Shown: positions 28,100-39,886, numbered from the stretch's first letter. The stretch: 64,000 nt of DNA from Prorocentrum cordatum (GCA_963575745.1 CAUYUJ010000851.1:1-64000); one strand, 5' to 3'. The notes: generated by a model from the letters alone, not told the origin. Translations and numbers: made by a program.

Positions 28100-29310
28100 A
28101 AGTAATAATGTTCAACAACAACAACAACAACAACAATCATTTTACCCGAACGCTCAGTGTTCTCACCAGTGCCAGGGTTTTCATGCGACGCGAGACAATA
28201 CCCCCACTTCGTGGGGGGGCAGTTCAAGCTCTACCAAATATCCAAACGACTCTTCGCGACCACCCAAACCCAGCTTCCCGCCCTATGACGTTGGGACACT
28301 TCACTTCGTGGCGTGCGGACGACCGTGGCTACTACACTGGCGTGGGGTACACACCCACAGAACTTGGTCACTTATTCGGGGCGCGCGTGTGCCCAGCATC
28401 CTGCAATTGTGACATACAATACATGACACAGACAGACAGAGAGAGAGACAGAGAGCAGACAGAGAGAGAGACAGAGAGAGCGGAGTTGGTCACATTTTTG
28501 GGGCAAGTTCCTGAGATCGTCGTGTTTTTTGTTGGTCTTGCGCGCGCGAATGTCCACTTTACTTTTTTTTGCAAGGGAGTATTGAAATTTGATTATGTTA
28601 GAACAAGAAAAAGTAGCTCGCGCGAGCTCATGTAACATAAATGTTGAAAAACCATTGGTTTTGTGGGAGTCGGACAGCGCGCGCGGGATGAAATTTGGAC
28701 ATTTTTTTTTGAAAAACCATTGGGTTTTTGATGTTTTTATGTTGAAATCGTTACGAAACCTAAGGTTCTGGAAGGATTTCGTCTTGCGCGCGCGAATGTC
28801 CACTTTACCTTATTTTTTGCAAGGGATTATTGAAATTTGATTATGTTAGAACAAGAAAAAGTAGCTCGCGCGAGCTCATGTAACATAAATGTTGAAAAAC
28901 CATTGGTTTTGTGGGATTCGGACAGCGCGCGCGGAAGGACATTTTGACAATTTTTTCTTAAAAAACCATTGGGTTTTTGATGTTTTTATGTTAAAATCGC
29001 TACGAAACCTAAGGTTTTGGAAGGATTTCGTCTTGCGCGCACGAATGTCCACTTTACCTTATTTTTTGCAAGGGATTCTTGCAATTTGATCAAGTAAGAA
29101 CAAGAATTTTCATTTTATAGTGTTTTTTGCAAGGGAAAACGGATTACAACAAAACAACCGGATCCGGACACAATCCACTTTTCTGAAGCTTTCGCTAGAA
29201 AATGAAGGAAATGAGGCTGCGGCCTAGGTTTTGGAGGGGGGTCGCGCACCAGGGGTCTCAACAATAATATATTCTTAAGAAGAATAATGTTCAACAACAA
29301 CAACAACAGC

Positions 29311-29378
<68 letters not shown>

Positions 29379-30530
29379 CATTTTACCCGAACGCTCAGTG
29401 TTCTCACCAGTGCCAGGGTTTTCATGCGACGCGAGACAATACCCCCACTTCGTGGGGGGGCAGTTCAAGCTCTACCAAATATCCAAACGACTCTTCGCGA
29501 CCACCCAAACCCAGCTTCCCGCCCTATGACGTTGGGACACTTCACTTCGTGGCGTGCGGACGACCGTGGCTACTACACTGGCGTGGGGTACACACCCACA
29601 GAACTTGGTCACTTATTCGGGGCGCGCGTGTGCCCAGCATCCTGCAATTGTGACATACAATACATGACACAGACAGACAGAGAGAGAGACAGAGAGCAGA
29701 CAGAGAGAGAGACAGAGAGAGCGGAGTTGGTCACATTTTTGGGGCAAGTTCCTGAGATCGTCGTGTTTTTTGTTGGTCTTGCGCGCGCGAATGTCCACTT
29801 TACTTTTTTTTGCAAGGGAGTATTGAAATTTGATTATGTTAGAACAAGAAAAAGTAGCTCGCGCGAGCTCATGTAACATAAATGTTGAAAAACCATTGGT
29901 TTTGTGGGAGTCGGACAGCGCGCGCGGGATGAAATTTGGACATTTTTTTTTGAAAAACCATTGGGTTTTTGATGTTTTTATGTTGAAATCGTTACGAAAC
30001 CTAAGGTTCTGGAAGGATTTCGTCTTGCGCGCGCGAATGTCCACTTTACCTTATTTTTTGCAAGGGATTATTGAAATTTGATTATGTTAGAACAAGAAAA
30101 AGTAGCTCGCGCGAGCTCATGTAACATAAATGTTGAAAAACCATTGGTTTTGTGGGATTCGGACAGCGCGCGCGGAAGGACATTTTGACATTTTTTTTTT
30201 TAAAAAACCATTGGGTTTTTGATGTTTTTATGTTAAAATCGTTACGAAACCTAAGGTTTTGGAAGGATTTCGTCTTGCGCGCACGAATGTCCACTTTACC
30301 TTATTTTTTGCAAGGGATTCTTGAAATTTGATCAACTAAGAACAAGAATTTTCATTTTATAGTGTTTTTTGCAAGGGAAAACGGATTACAACAAAACAAC
30401 CGGATCTGGCATAATCCACTTTTCTGAAGCTTTCGCGAAAAAATGATGAAAATGTAGCTGCGGCCTAGGTTTTGGAGGGGGGTCGTGCACCAGGGGTCCC
30501 AACAATAATTATTCTTTAGAAGTAAATAAT
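28100..30530. repeat. Mosaic module B, copies 3 and 4: near-identical 1241 bp tandem duplication
   Basis: 28133-29285 recurs at 29374-30530 with a constant offset of 1241 bases for most of its length. Only small indels and a few substitutions differ, mostly in poly-T runs. Each copy holds an internal duplication of about 252 bp (a GTAGCTCGCGCGAGCTC palindrome recurs). Between them lie (CAA)n(CAG)13(CAA)n at 29287-29375. It is a young duplication or an assembly artefact. Confidence 0.85.
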
Positions 30531-31310
30531 GTTCAACAACAACAATTACTAGCACGTGGGGACACTCCGTTCTCACCAGTGCCAGGGTTTTCATAGGAGG
30601 CGGGCAATACCCCCACTTTGTGGGGGGGCCGGTTCAAGCTCTACCAAATTTCCAAACGACTCTTCGCCACCACCCACACCCAGCTTCCCGCCCTATGACG
30701 TTCGGACACTTCACTTCGTGGCATGCGGACGACCGTGGCTACTATTCAGGGCCCCGCGGCCGACGACGACGGCGTGCGCGCGCGAAGAAAAAACGAATGT
30801 GTCCCGCATGGTATTATTTGACAGGGATGATGGCCCTGGCAGGTGCGCAACCGTTGTCGCAGAAGTTCGAAAAAGTTGCTCGCAAAAGCCCGTTTGACAG
30901 AAATGTTTAAAAAGTGTTGGGTTTCCTACGAATCCGCAAGAGCGCGCGGGATGAGATTTTGACAATTTTTTGTTGAAAAACCATTGGTTTTTTGATGTTT
31001 TTATGTTAAAATCGCTGCGAACACTAAGGTTTTGGAAGGATTTCGTCTTGCGCGCGCGAATGTCCACTTTACCTTATTTTGTTGCAAGGGATTCTTGAAA
31101 TTTGATTATATTAGAACAAGAAATGTCATTTTCTATTGTTTTTTGCAAGGGAAAGCGGATTACAACAAAACAACCGGATCCTGTACACACCCTCTTTTCT
31201 GAGGCTTCCTCACGAAAATGATGAAAATGTAGCTGCGGCCTAGGCGGCGCAGGGGGGGCGCGCACCAGGGGGCCCAACAATAATTATTCTTTAGAATAAA
31301 TAATGTTCAA
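30530..31310. repeat. Mosaic module B, copy 5
   Basis: Starts with only two or three CAA units after its hairpin, then the B head as in copy 1, with a deletion joining the head to the GCGCGCGAAGAAAA part near 30.75 kb. It ends at a hairpin junction at 31276-31310. Confidence 0.7.
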
Positions 31311-31985
31311 TAATAATAAGTTTAAGACTGCTCGCTCTTACTGGCACGCGTGTCTTGCATTCCGTATACCCCAACCGTCGATACCCGCCCACTTCATCTT
31401 CGATTGCACCCCCTTTCGGGGGGAATCTCCTCCTTGTCGGCCACTGACTGAAGTGTGAAGAAGTCTCTCGAGAGAGAGAGAGAGAGAGCGCCGTTCCTGA
31501 ATTCGGGGGCCTCTCTGGCCAGGGTCTCTCGAAATACATATGAAGAAATATCGAACAGAAGCCCTTGTCGCCGTGTCCGGGCCTCCACCAACTTGCCTGA
31601 ATTACGAGAGAGTCTCGAGAGAGAGCGCCGTTCAGGAATTCGGGGGCCTTCTTGACCAGGAGTTCTCGGAGTAAATCGTGAGGAAATATCGAGCAAGAGC
31701 CCTCGTCGTCGTGGCTGGGCCCCGCCAACTCAATTGGATTGCGAGGAAGTCTCGAGCGAGAGCGCAGTTCCTGAGTTCGGGGGCTTCTGAGGCCAGGGTG
31801 TATTGGGGTCAATTGTGAGGGGGTATCGGGCGGGAGCCGTTGTTGTCGTAGCTGGGCCTCCGAGGACCCACATTTAGGCTCAAGCCAAAGCTCGAGCGGG
31901 AGCCTCGTTTTCAGAGAAACTGTAGCCGGCCTCGAGGCGAGAGCGCGCGGAACCGTTGCCGGAGATCAACAATAGATATTCTTGA
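31310..31985. repeat. Mosaic module A, copy 3
   Basis: Head as in copy 1, then units of the GAGAGCGCCGTTCCTGA type separated by 110-140 bp, including a (GA)n stretch near 31470. Ends AACCGTTGCCGGAGATCAAC before a hairpin junction. Confidence 0.7.
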
Positions 31986-32039
31986 GCAATGCATATTCAA
32001 CAACAACATGAAAATCCAACAACAAAAACAGGAACAACC

Positions 32040-32090
<51 letters not shown>

Positions 32091-32211
32091 GCAGCATCAT
32101 CATCATCATCAGCAGCATGATCAGCATCAGCATCAGCATCAGCATCATCATAATCAGAATCATCAGCATCAGCATCATCACCAGCAGCAGCATCATCATC
32201 AGCATCATCAG

Positions 32212-32257
<46 letters not shown>

Positions 32258-32370
32258 GCAATCATCGTCATCATCACCATCATCATCACCATCATCGTCA
32301 TCACCATCATCGTCATCACCAGCATCATCAACAACATCGTCACCATCATCATAATCATAACCATCAGCCG

Positions 32371-32421
<51 letters not shown>

Positions 32422-32951
32422 TAACATCATCATCATTATCATCATCAGCATCAGCAGCAGCAGCATTATCATCACCATCACAGCGGCAATAACATCGTCA
32501 TCAGCAGAATAATCGTCATCGTCATCATCAGCATCATCACCATCATCGTCCTCATCGTCATTTTCATCATCAGCATCGTGATCATCATCACCATCCGTCA
32601 ATATCAGCTTCATCATCAGCAGCATCCTCATCGTCATCATCATCATCACCATCACCATCAGCATCAGCAACACCAGCATCAGCATCATCAATCATCAGCA
32701 ACATCGTCACCATCATCATCAGCAACAGCAGCATCGTCATCATCGTCATCGTCATCGTCATCGTCACCATCATCATCAGCATCATCATCATCATTAGTAT
32801 CATGATCAGCAGCAGCAAAATCATCATCAGCATCATCAGTATCATCATCGCCGTCCTCATCGTCACCATCATCATCAGCATCACCACCATCACCACCATC
32901 ATAATCACCATCAGCATCGTCATCATTATCATCATCATCGTCATCGTCACG

Positions 32952-32993
<42 letters not shown>

Positions 32994-33090
32994 GTCATCG
33001 TCATCATCATCATCATCATCATCATCATAATCATCATCATCATCATCATCATGTTGTTGGTGTTGTTGTGTTGTATTGTTGTTGTTGTTG
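31985..33090. repeat. (CAA)n and (CAT)n microsatellite block, about 1.1 kb
   Basis: Follows the hairpin junction at 31967-32000. CAA triplets run to about 32.09 kb, then CAT and variants to 33.05 kb, ending in TTG-type triplets. Confidence 0.93.
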
Positions 33091-33299
33091 TTCTTAGTTT
33101 CCTCTTTCTGCTTGTTGGGCCACGCCCGTCTCTCCCGGCGCTGCCTCCCGCCAGGGCCACACTGGCTAGGGTCCTAGGAAGTATCGCTGACCCTTCCTGG
33201 TAAGACGAGTCTGGCCGACGGGCTGCTCACAATTGAGGCGGCGGAGGGGGACGAAGAAGGGGGAGCAGCAGGAAGGAGGAGGAGCGGGAATTCCGCGCG

Positions 33300-33430
33300 C
33301 GCGGAGGAGGAGGAGGAGGAGGAGGAGGAGGGGGAGGGGGAGGAGGAGGAGGAGGAGGAGGAGGAGGAGGAGGAGGAGGGAGGAGGAGGAGGAGGGAGGA
33401 GGAGGAGGGAGGAGGAGGAGGAGGAGGCGG
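33300..33430. repeat. (GGA)n purine array
   Basis: Pure GGA with a few G insertions. The neighbouring 33.09-33.30 and 33.43-34.08 kb are GC-rich and unique; no gene could be supported in them. Confidence 0.92.
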
Positions 33431-34082
33431 AGGGGGATGCGGGCCAGGAGGGGCAGCGGTAGGAGGGGAGAGGGAGGAATGGACCGACGCTGCCGTTTGT
33501 GATCACCGGCACCTCGCGGCCGCAGCTCTAAGACGCACACGGAGAGCTCTCAGGCTGGCTCCGAGCTCGCTCCGCGCAGCTCTCTCGCCGGGCTCCTGGC
33601 TGGCGGCGCGCACAAGGGGGCAGGGAGGGGGGGACGCTTCTCAGAAGGAGGCTGCTTCTTAGAAGGCGCTGGCCTCACGTCTACAGGCAAGGCCCGCGCC
33701 CTCTGAGAAGCAAGGGTGCTTCTGAGAAGCCCTCCCCCCTCTCCACCCACCCACCCCTGCGCGTGGCCGACCTGGGTCCAGCCCCGCCCCCGCAGCGCGG
33801 CGGAGCCATCCGCGGGGCTCACGCGGGCACAGGCTGGCCCTCCAGGGCGCGCAGACCAGCCCCGCCCTCCCCCCCCCCCCCCGCCCCGCGCCCCCAGCAG
33901 GAGGGCGCCAGCCGAGCACCAGCAGCGACCCTGGCCAGGCCCATCGTGGGCCCGGGATCGCTGCATGCGCCCTCCCAGCTTGGCCACGAAGGCGCCCGGA
34001 AGCTGGCACGAAGGAAGCGAGTCCCGAGTCCTCAGGACCCGACTGTTTCAGCGCCCCCCAGGCCAGAACAGAACGAGGTGTC

Positions 34083-34096
34083 CAGACCACGACGAC

Positions 34097-34172
<76 letters not shown>

Positions 34173-34225
34173 ACGACGACGATGACAACGACGACAACGA
34201 CGACGACGACGACCCCCGCGCAGCG
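34083..34225. repeat. (GAC)n microsatellite
   Basis: GAC triplets with a few GGC and GAT interruptions. Confidence 0.93.
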
Positions 34226-34314
34226 CTCCTCGGCGGCGGCCTCGGCGGTCGGCAGCGGACTCGGCGGCGCCGCGGGCTCCGCAGCGGAGGCGCGCGCGCG
34301 CGCGCCGCGCCGCC

Positions 34315-34351
34315 TCAGGCTCCGATCAGCAGCGTGGCCAGGTGCCCCGTC
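34315..34351 (-). CDS. NHL-repeat protein, exon N5 (last visible)
   Basis: Continues the codon split at the end of exon N4 and encodes TGHLATLLIGA followed by TGA at 34315-34317. With N4 it completes one beta-propeller blade. The TGA gives a plausible C-terminus, although a blade might be expected to continue. The start is set by the acceptor CTCAG before GACGG; its exact position is ambiguous inside a 24 bp direct repeat shared with exon N4. Confidence 0.6.
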
Positions 34352-34364
34352 CTGAGGACGACGA

Positions 34365-34401
<37 letters not shown>

Positions 34402-35145
34402 AACAACAACAACAATTGTAAGTCTGCTCGCTCTTACAGGCACGCGTGTCTTGCACTCCGTATACCCCAGCCTTAGATACCTGCCCACCTCGTCTTCGAT
34501 TACACCCTCTTTCGGGGGGGACATCTTCCTTGTCGGCCACTGACTGACATGCGAGGAAGTCTCGATCGAGAGCGCCGTTCCTGAGTTCGGGGGCCTCTCT
34601 GGCCAAGGGCTCTCGGAATACCTATGGAGAAATATCGAAACGGGAAACCCTTGTCGCCGTGCCCGGGCCTCCACCAATTTGCCTGAATTGCGAGAAAGTC
34701 TCCAGCGAGAGCGCCGTTCCTGAATTCGGGGGCCTTCTTGGCCAGGGGCTCTCGGAGTAAATCGTGAGGAAATATCGAGCAGGAGCCCTTGTCGTGGCTG
34801 GGTCTTCGCTAACTTGATTGAATTGCGAAGAAGTTTCGAGCGAGAGCGCCGTTGCTGAGTTCGGGGGCCTCTCTGGCCAGGGCGTCTCAGGGTACATTGT
34901 GAGGACGTATCGAGCGGGAACCGTTGTCGTCGTAGCTCGGCCTCCAAGGGCCCACATTTAGGCTCAAGCCAACGCTCGAGCGGGAGCCTCGTTTTCAGAG
35001 GAAACGTAGCCGGCGTCGAGGCGAGAGCGCGCGGAACCGTTTCTGGAGATCAACAACAATTGTTCTCTAGAAACGAGAATACAACAACAATAGCGACGAC
35101 GACGACGACGACGACGACGACGGCGGTGTGGCCAGGTGCCCCGTC
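34352..35145 (-). other. 794 bp intron, GA-AG, flanked by 24 bp direct repeats
   Basis: The identical 24 bases at 34334-34357 and 35128-35151 cover coding sequence on both sides, so removing one repeat plus the interior restores one continuous frame. The interior is mosaic module A copy 4 with (GAC)n at each end (34364-34414 and 35093-35125). The boundaries in sense are CTCAG before GACGG at both ends. Confidence 0.6.
34415..35065. repeat. Mosaic module A, copy 4 (intronic)
   Basis: Head at 34.42 kb, units with GCCGTTCCTGA spaced by about 120-140 bp, and a tail identical in order to copy 3 including the GGAGATCAAC before a hairpin junction at 35047-35085. Confidence 0.7.
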
Positions 35146-35216
35146 CTGAGGTCAAGGCTGCGCACGGAATTGTCGGCGCACGAGATGACGAGGTGGTGCG
35201 GGGCCGCGAACGACAC
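35146..35216 (-). CDS. NHL-repeat protein, exon N4
   Basis: 71 bp starting in phase 0 after CAGAG, encoding VSFAAPHHLVIS, CADNSVRSLDL and the first two bases of an Arg codon. A-D-N-x-V-R-x-L-D-L is the strand pattern of an NHL blade. The phase fits exon N3 before and exon N5 after. Intron 3 (35217-37814) holds unique sequence, an inverted-repeat patch and CT-rich arrays. Confidence 0.72.
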
Positions 35217-35682
35217 CTCTGGAGGAAACAGCCAGGGACCAACCACAACGACGTTCAAAACGAAGATAGCCCTTAAACCGAAAATCTACAGGAAGCCCAA
35301 CGGTCAAAAGGAACGATCAGAACGAAGCCGGTGCCAAACGAAACGAACAGCGGGACGAGGCGTTTAAAGCAAAAGCGAAACGAAACGAAACAAGAGCGAC
35401 AAACGAAACGAAAAACAAAACAAAGGACCAAACCAAACTGAACGGCGTTGTGGTCGGTCCCCGAACAGCTGCACAAAGGTACCAGGAAGCTAGAAGCCCG
35501 CATGGGCGGTTCCGGAAACCCTGAACCCAAAAGTGTTACCAACTCTTGGAGGCGCATTGCTTACCTCCACTGATTTCCGCCGGCGGAGCCGCCCCCGTTT
35601 TACTTTCGCCGCCTTCCGCAGATGAAGAAAAGACAACTGGATTGTCACGTGTGGAGTGTCCGGAGGCCCGCTGGATTCACGT

Positions 35683-35790
35683 GTAGATTCACGTGAATCC
35701 ACACGTGAAAGCTTTCGATCCTCGAGAGCGAGGCCTCGCTTTCGAGGACCTCGCTTTCGATCCTCGAAAGCGAGGCCCGCTGGGTTCACG
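35683..35790. repeat. Cluster of inverted and direct repeats
   Basis: GATTCACGTG and its complement occur several times, followed by three versions of CTCGCTTTCGA in both orientations. They can form nested stem-loops. 35.26-35.64 kb is unique, with an AAACGAAACG-rich part near 35.36-35.42 kb; nothing coding seen. Confidence 0.6.
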
Positions 35791-36069
35791 CGTGGAGCCT
35801 CCGGAGGCCGCGCGGCCAGGCGCCGGATACGCACGTGAGAGCCCAGCCTGCACGGCCACACAGGTGGGCCGAGCGCTGAACAGACACCTGGCCACGTGCG
35901 CATCTCCATTCAGCTCAGTTCAGTTGGGGCGGTATCAGCCCAGAAAACTTGCACACTAAGATGCTCTGCGCTCACACACTGCGACGAGCGACGCGTTGGC
36001 CACTCTCACAGGTCAGTGCACGAGCACACACACACACACACACATTCTGACAGACCAATCACTGAAGGG

Positions 36070-36230
36070 AACTCATGGGAGCCTCCCGCACCATCTTGTT
36101 GACCCTTGCGAATCGACGCTGATCGACTCTAGTCGACGCTAATCGACTCCCATTCGACGCTCATGGACGCAAAATCGGTGCTATCTCGTCGGATACCAGA
36201 CGCTAGTCGACGCTAACGCACGCTAAAAAC
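36070..36230. repeat. Dispersed repeat with GACGC-type subunits, copy 2
   Basis: Partner of 16257-16437. An (AC)n tract lies just upstream at 36027-36044. Confidence 0.6.
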
Positions 36231-36544
36231 TGAATTGCAAGGGTACACAAGGCTCCCAGGATTTGCTACCGAATGCATCCAGCTTCTCACCCAGGACGGC
36301 CGCGCCATGCGTATGCAGTTCGCAACTTCCTGCTAGACTCGGAGGTCCGCGCGGATTTCTTGGGGGGAGGAGCAGGAGGAGGGAAGGAGGCGGAGGAAGA
36401 GGAGGAGGAGGAGGAGGAGGAGAAGAAGGAGGAGGAGGAGGCTCCTCCCTCTCTCGTCCTGCTCACCCTCCTCCTTCTCCTCGTCCCCCTCCAGGGAGTT
36501 TGCGGTGCCCCCTCTGGAAGAGTGACAGGCTGCATGAAGATGAC

Positions 36545-36615
36545 CTCTCGGAGGCCCGCGCCGATGTCATGGGTCGGCGCTGGACCCTCCTCCCTGGCGC
36601 GCGGAGCGCACCAGG
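36545..36615. repeat. Family F foldback fragments (also 37430-37545)
   Basis: Both carry GATGTC, TGG-TCGGCGCTGGA and GGCGCGC-type ends of the foldback family seen complete at 38895-39105. 36.62-37.43 kb is otherwise unique; a GC3-rich minus-strand frame near 36.95-37.07 kb was not called because it would disrupt the NHL exon series. Confidence 0.5.
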
Positions 36616-37586
36616 GTTAGGTCGGGCATGTCCCCCTGCAGGCGAATTTCGAAGGAAAAATGAAAAGCACTTTGAAAATACCCCCAAAATGATCACAGAT
36701 TGTCAAAAACCGTCCTCAGACTAATTTTTGACTACTTTTGAATATTCCCCCTGTATAGGGACAGGCCCGACTTCACACCAAGGGCGGGCGCCAGGGACGG
36801 TGCTGGATGCGCCGCCAGGGGGCTTCCAGCGACGACCCAAAATCCTCGTGGACCTCCGCAATTTTACGCTCATGCCGCTTGTTCTTCTCCCCACGCCTCC
36901 CCCAGAGCCACCGGAACGGTCAGACCGAAGGCCCGACGGTTTTACCTCCACGCTGGAGGCCTCTGCGTCGACGAGCGGCGCGAGCCTCTCGACGAGAGGG
37001 GCGCGCACGGTGTCCGAGGCGAGGGCGGGGCCTTCGAGTGCGATGGGGTCAGGGCCCTGTGCTTCGGCATGTCGCCTCGGTTCTGGGGAACCCAGTGAGG
37101 GGTCTCAGCACACGGGCATCTGGCATCGACCATCTTCCTGTGGCAGCACGCGGCCTCCCCCTCCTACAGGAGGACAGGACGAGGCGGAACGGTCGTCGTT
37201 CCAGCTCGCCCTGCGCGGCAATGAGAGCACGCTTTCCTCTGGAACTCTCGGAGCGCTCCCGATGGCCTCTACGGCGGCCCGCGGGTGTCTGACCGAAAAG
37301 ACAAAGGAGGAAGCCCCTGCATACCTCCTCCTATAAATCCTGATATGTATCCTCCTATCTCCCCCTCCAGGGAGGTTGTGGTGTCTCTTTCCTCTAGAAG
37401 GAGAGAAATAGCACTGACACCAAGAGTCGAATATCCGCGCGGATGTCTTGGATCGGCGCTGGAAGCCCCTCCTTGCGCGCTCAGCGCGCCAAAGGTGGCG
37501 CCTGAGTCGCGGTCATAAGTGTCCAGCGCCGATCCGCGCGTATCTAAGCAAGTTTCTGGATATACTGTTTTGCGGCTGACGGATCC

Positions 37587-37800
37587 ACCTCCTCCTCCTC
37601 GTCCTCCTCCTCCTCCTCCTCCTCCTTCTCCTGCTCCTCCCCCCTCCTCCCTCCTCCTCCTCCCTCCTCCTCCTCCTCCTCCTCATCCTCCTCTCCTCCT
37701 CCACCTCCTCCTCCGCCTCCTTCTCCTCCTCCTCCTCCTCCTCGTCCTCCTCCTCCTCCGCCTCCTTCTCCTCCTCCTCCCACTCCTCCTCCTCCCCGTT
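37587..37800. repeat. (CTC)n pyrimidine array, intronic
   Basis: CTC triplets with small interruptions, directly downstream of exon N3 in gene sense. Confidence 0.92.
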
Positions 37801-37814
37801 TGCCAGCCGCCCGC

Positions 37815-37920
37815 CTCGAAGGGCGAGTCGAGGGCCTGACAGCGGCGGTCGGAGCCATCGCGGCTGCCCCGGCAGCCGCTGCCCGCCACGGTGGACGCCA
37901 GCCCGCTCTGCAGGTCCAGC
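37815..37920 (-). CDS. NHL-repeat protein, exon N3
   Basis: 106 bp: one base completing a split Arg codon, then 35 codons with LDLQSGLASTVAGSG, a Gly/Asp-rich turn (SRDGS) and ALDSPFE. L-D-L-x-S-G-x-x-S-T-V-A-G-S-G is the classic NHL inter-blade signature. The acceptor is CAGAG before GC; the donor is TTCGAG before GCGGG, a GC-type donor. Phase agrees with N2 and N4. Confidence 0.78.
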
Positions 37921-37976
37921 CTCTGGGACGGGGAGGTCGGCAGCGCACCAGGGAGCGAATAGGCGCGCGCAAGGGG

Positions 37977-38560
37977 GAGGAGGAGGAGGAGGAGGAGGAG
38001 GAGGAGGAGGAGGAGGAGGAGGAGGAGGAGGAGGAGGAGGAAAAGAAGGCAGGGGAGGAAGAGCAGGAGGAGGAGTTGTTGCTGTTGTTGTTGTTGGTGG
38101 TAGTGGTGATGTCGCTGTTACTGTTGTTGCTGATCCTGCTACTGATGCTGGTGCTGCTGATATTGTTGTTGATGCTGCTGTTGATGTGGCTGTTGCTGTT
38201 GTTGATGCTGCTGTTGTTGGTGGTGTTGGTCGTAATGTTGGTGGTGTTGTTGGTGGTGTCGTTGTTGGTGTCGTTGTTGCTGGTGTTGCTGGTGGTGGTG
38301 TTGTTGGTGTTGTCAGTGGTGGTATTGGTGGTGGTGGTGGTGGTGGTGGTGGTGGTGGTGGTGGTGGTGGTGGTGGTGGTGGTGGTGGTGGTGGTGGTGG
38401 TGGTGGTATTGGTGTTGTTGTAGCTGCTGCCGTTGCTGCTGATGTTACTGCTGTTATTGTTATTGGTGTTGGTGGTGTTGTTGTTGGTGGTGGTGGTGGT
38501 GTTCTTGGTGTTGCTGTTGCTGCTGTTGTGTTTGGTGTTGTTGTTGGTGTCGTTGTGTTG
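37977..38560. repeat. (GGA)n, (TTG)n and (GTG)n arrays, intronic
   Basis: GGA to about 38045, then TTG/CTG triplets, with an uninterrupted GTG run at about 38330-38407. Confidence 0.93.
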
Positions 38561-38894
38561 CTCGCTCAGGGGAAGAAGGTGATCTGTGCTGGCCGGCGAG
38601 CCCGATAGCCCTCGGCCGCTGGAGGTGAGGGCCCCTGGATGGTCGAGGGCCTTGCAAAGCTCGATGCCTGAGAAAGGTATCCTGTCTGTCAACAGGACGG
38701 AGGCCGCACATGAAGTCTCTGTTCAGAAAGAACAAGAAATCGGGGATAGACAGAACCCCCTTCAGTAGAACGTGGCTTAGTGAAAACGACCTCGGGCCCA
38801 AACCTGGCGGGCGCAAGCCTGGAAAATGACGGCCGCGGCGCCATCTCGAGAACCGAACACGGCCAATTCAATAATCGGCGCGTCAGGGTGGGAG

Positions 38895-39105
38895 GTCTGT
38901 CCACCCCGAAACAAGAGCTGCATAAACGTCAACGTTCGGCGCTCCGCGCGGATTGCTTGGATCGGCGCTGGGCTCCCCTCGCGGCACCTCCAGCGCCGCC
39001 CATGGCGCGCTCTGCGCGCTGCCATCGCAGATCCAAGACATCGGGGCGGACATCCGAACGTTTCTGGTTATGCAGTTTTTTGTTGCTAGATGGGCGGAGG
39101 CCGCT
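38895..39105. mobile_element. Foldback element, family F, complete copy
   Basis: Imperfect terminal inverted repeats of about 50-75 bp, including AAGAGCTGCATAAACG at 38913 onward and its counterpart ending near 39082, and TTGGATCGGCGCTGG inside. The centre carries GGCGCGC/GCGCGC arms. Fragments occur at 17106, 36545, 37430, 40553 and 55570. It lies in intron 2 of the NHL gene. No coding capacity. Confidence 0.65.
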
Positions 39106-39384
39106 CATGAAGCCTCTTTCTGGCAGGGTACCTCTTACCGCTCGTGGGCGGCCCCTAATCTTCCTCGAGTCAGGCCTTGAAGACAACAGCGGTGTGGGTG
39201 CCACACTGAACACGAAAAAAGCAGGAGGCCATCTGGAACGATGCCTGAAGACGAGGCATGCGAGGGTGCACCTTCTTCAGACACTCCCTAACTGTGTCCT
39301 GAGAAAAGCGTATACGGTTCGTCCAAGCACTTTTTCACAGCTTCGACCTAGATGCTAAAAGCGAAACGAGCTGCACAACGCCAA

Positions 39385-39625
39385 GGAAGAGGAGGAGGAG
39401 GAGGAGGAGGAAGAGGAGGAGGAGGAGGAGGAGGGAGGGGCAGGAGAAACGACGAGGAGGAGGCGGAGCAGGGGAAGGAGGAGGATGAGGATGAGGATGA
39501 GGAGGAGGAGGAGGAGGAGGAGGAGGAGGAGGAGAGAAGGAGCAGGATGGGAAGGAGGGGAAGGAGATGGAGGAGGAGGAGAAGGATTAAAGAAAGAAGG
39601 AGGAGACGGGCAGCGGAGCAGAAGA

Positions 39626-39660
<35 letters not shown>

Positions 39661-39882
39661 AGGAGGGGATGGGGGAGGAGGAGGAAGAGGCGAAAGAGGA
39701 ACGAACGAACGCGCGAAAGGAGCAGGGAGGAGGACGACGACGACGACGACGACGACGACGGAAGAGCTGGAGCTTGAGCTGGAGCATGAGCTGGAGCAGG
39801 AGGGGGAGCAGGAGGGGGGGGCAGCCAGGACCTGGAGGCAAGGGAGGAGGAGGACGAGGAGGAGGACGAGGAGGGCGAAAGG
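39385..39882. repeat. (GGA)n-rich purine block, intronic
   Basis: GGA and GAG triplets with (GAGCAG)n and (GAC)n sub-blocks. Confidence 0.9.
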
Positions 39883-39886
39883 GTGC

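Noticed and set aside
28368-30081. Paired small frames repeated at a 1241 bp offset
   Set aside because: Duplicated because the DNA is duplicated; no domain, and frames include poly-T and (GA)n.
31850-31880. CATTTAGGCTCAAG resembling a spliced-leader end (also 34955)
   Set aside because: Part of the module A tail in both copies; only the last 8 bases match well, so it is treated as repeat sequence.
36728-37336. 200-residue plus-strand frame and a GC3-rich minus-strand frame at 36.95-37.07 kb
   Set aside because: No family features. The minus frame would interrupt the phase-consistent N3 to N4 junction.
37544-38692. Asn/Thr-rich 382-residue minus-strand frame
   Set aside because: (GTG)n/(TTG)n repeat translation. 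Only the 106 bp part at 37815-37920, in another frame, is supported as an exon.
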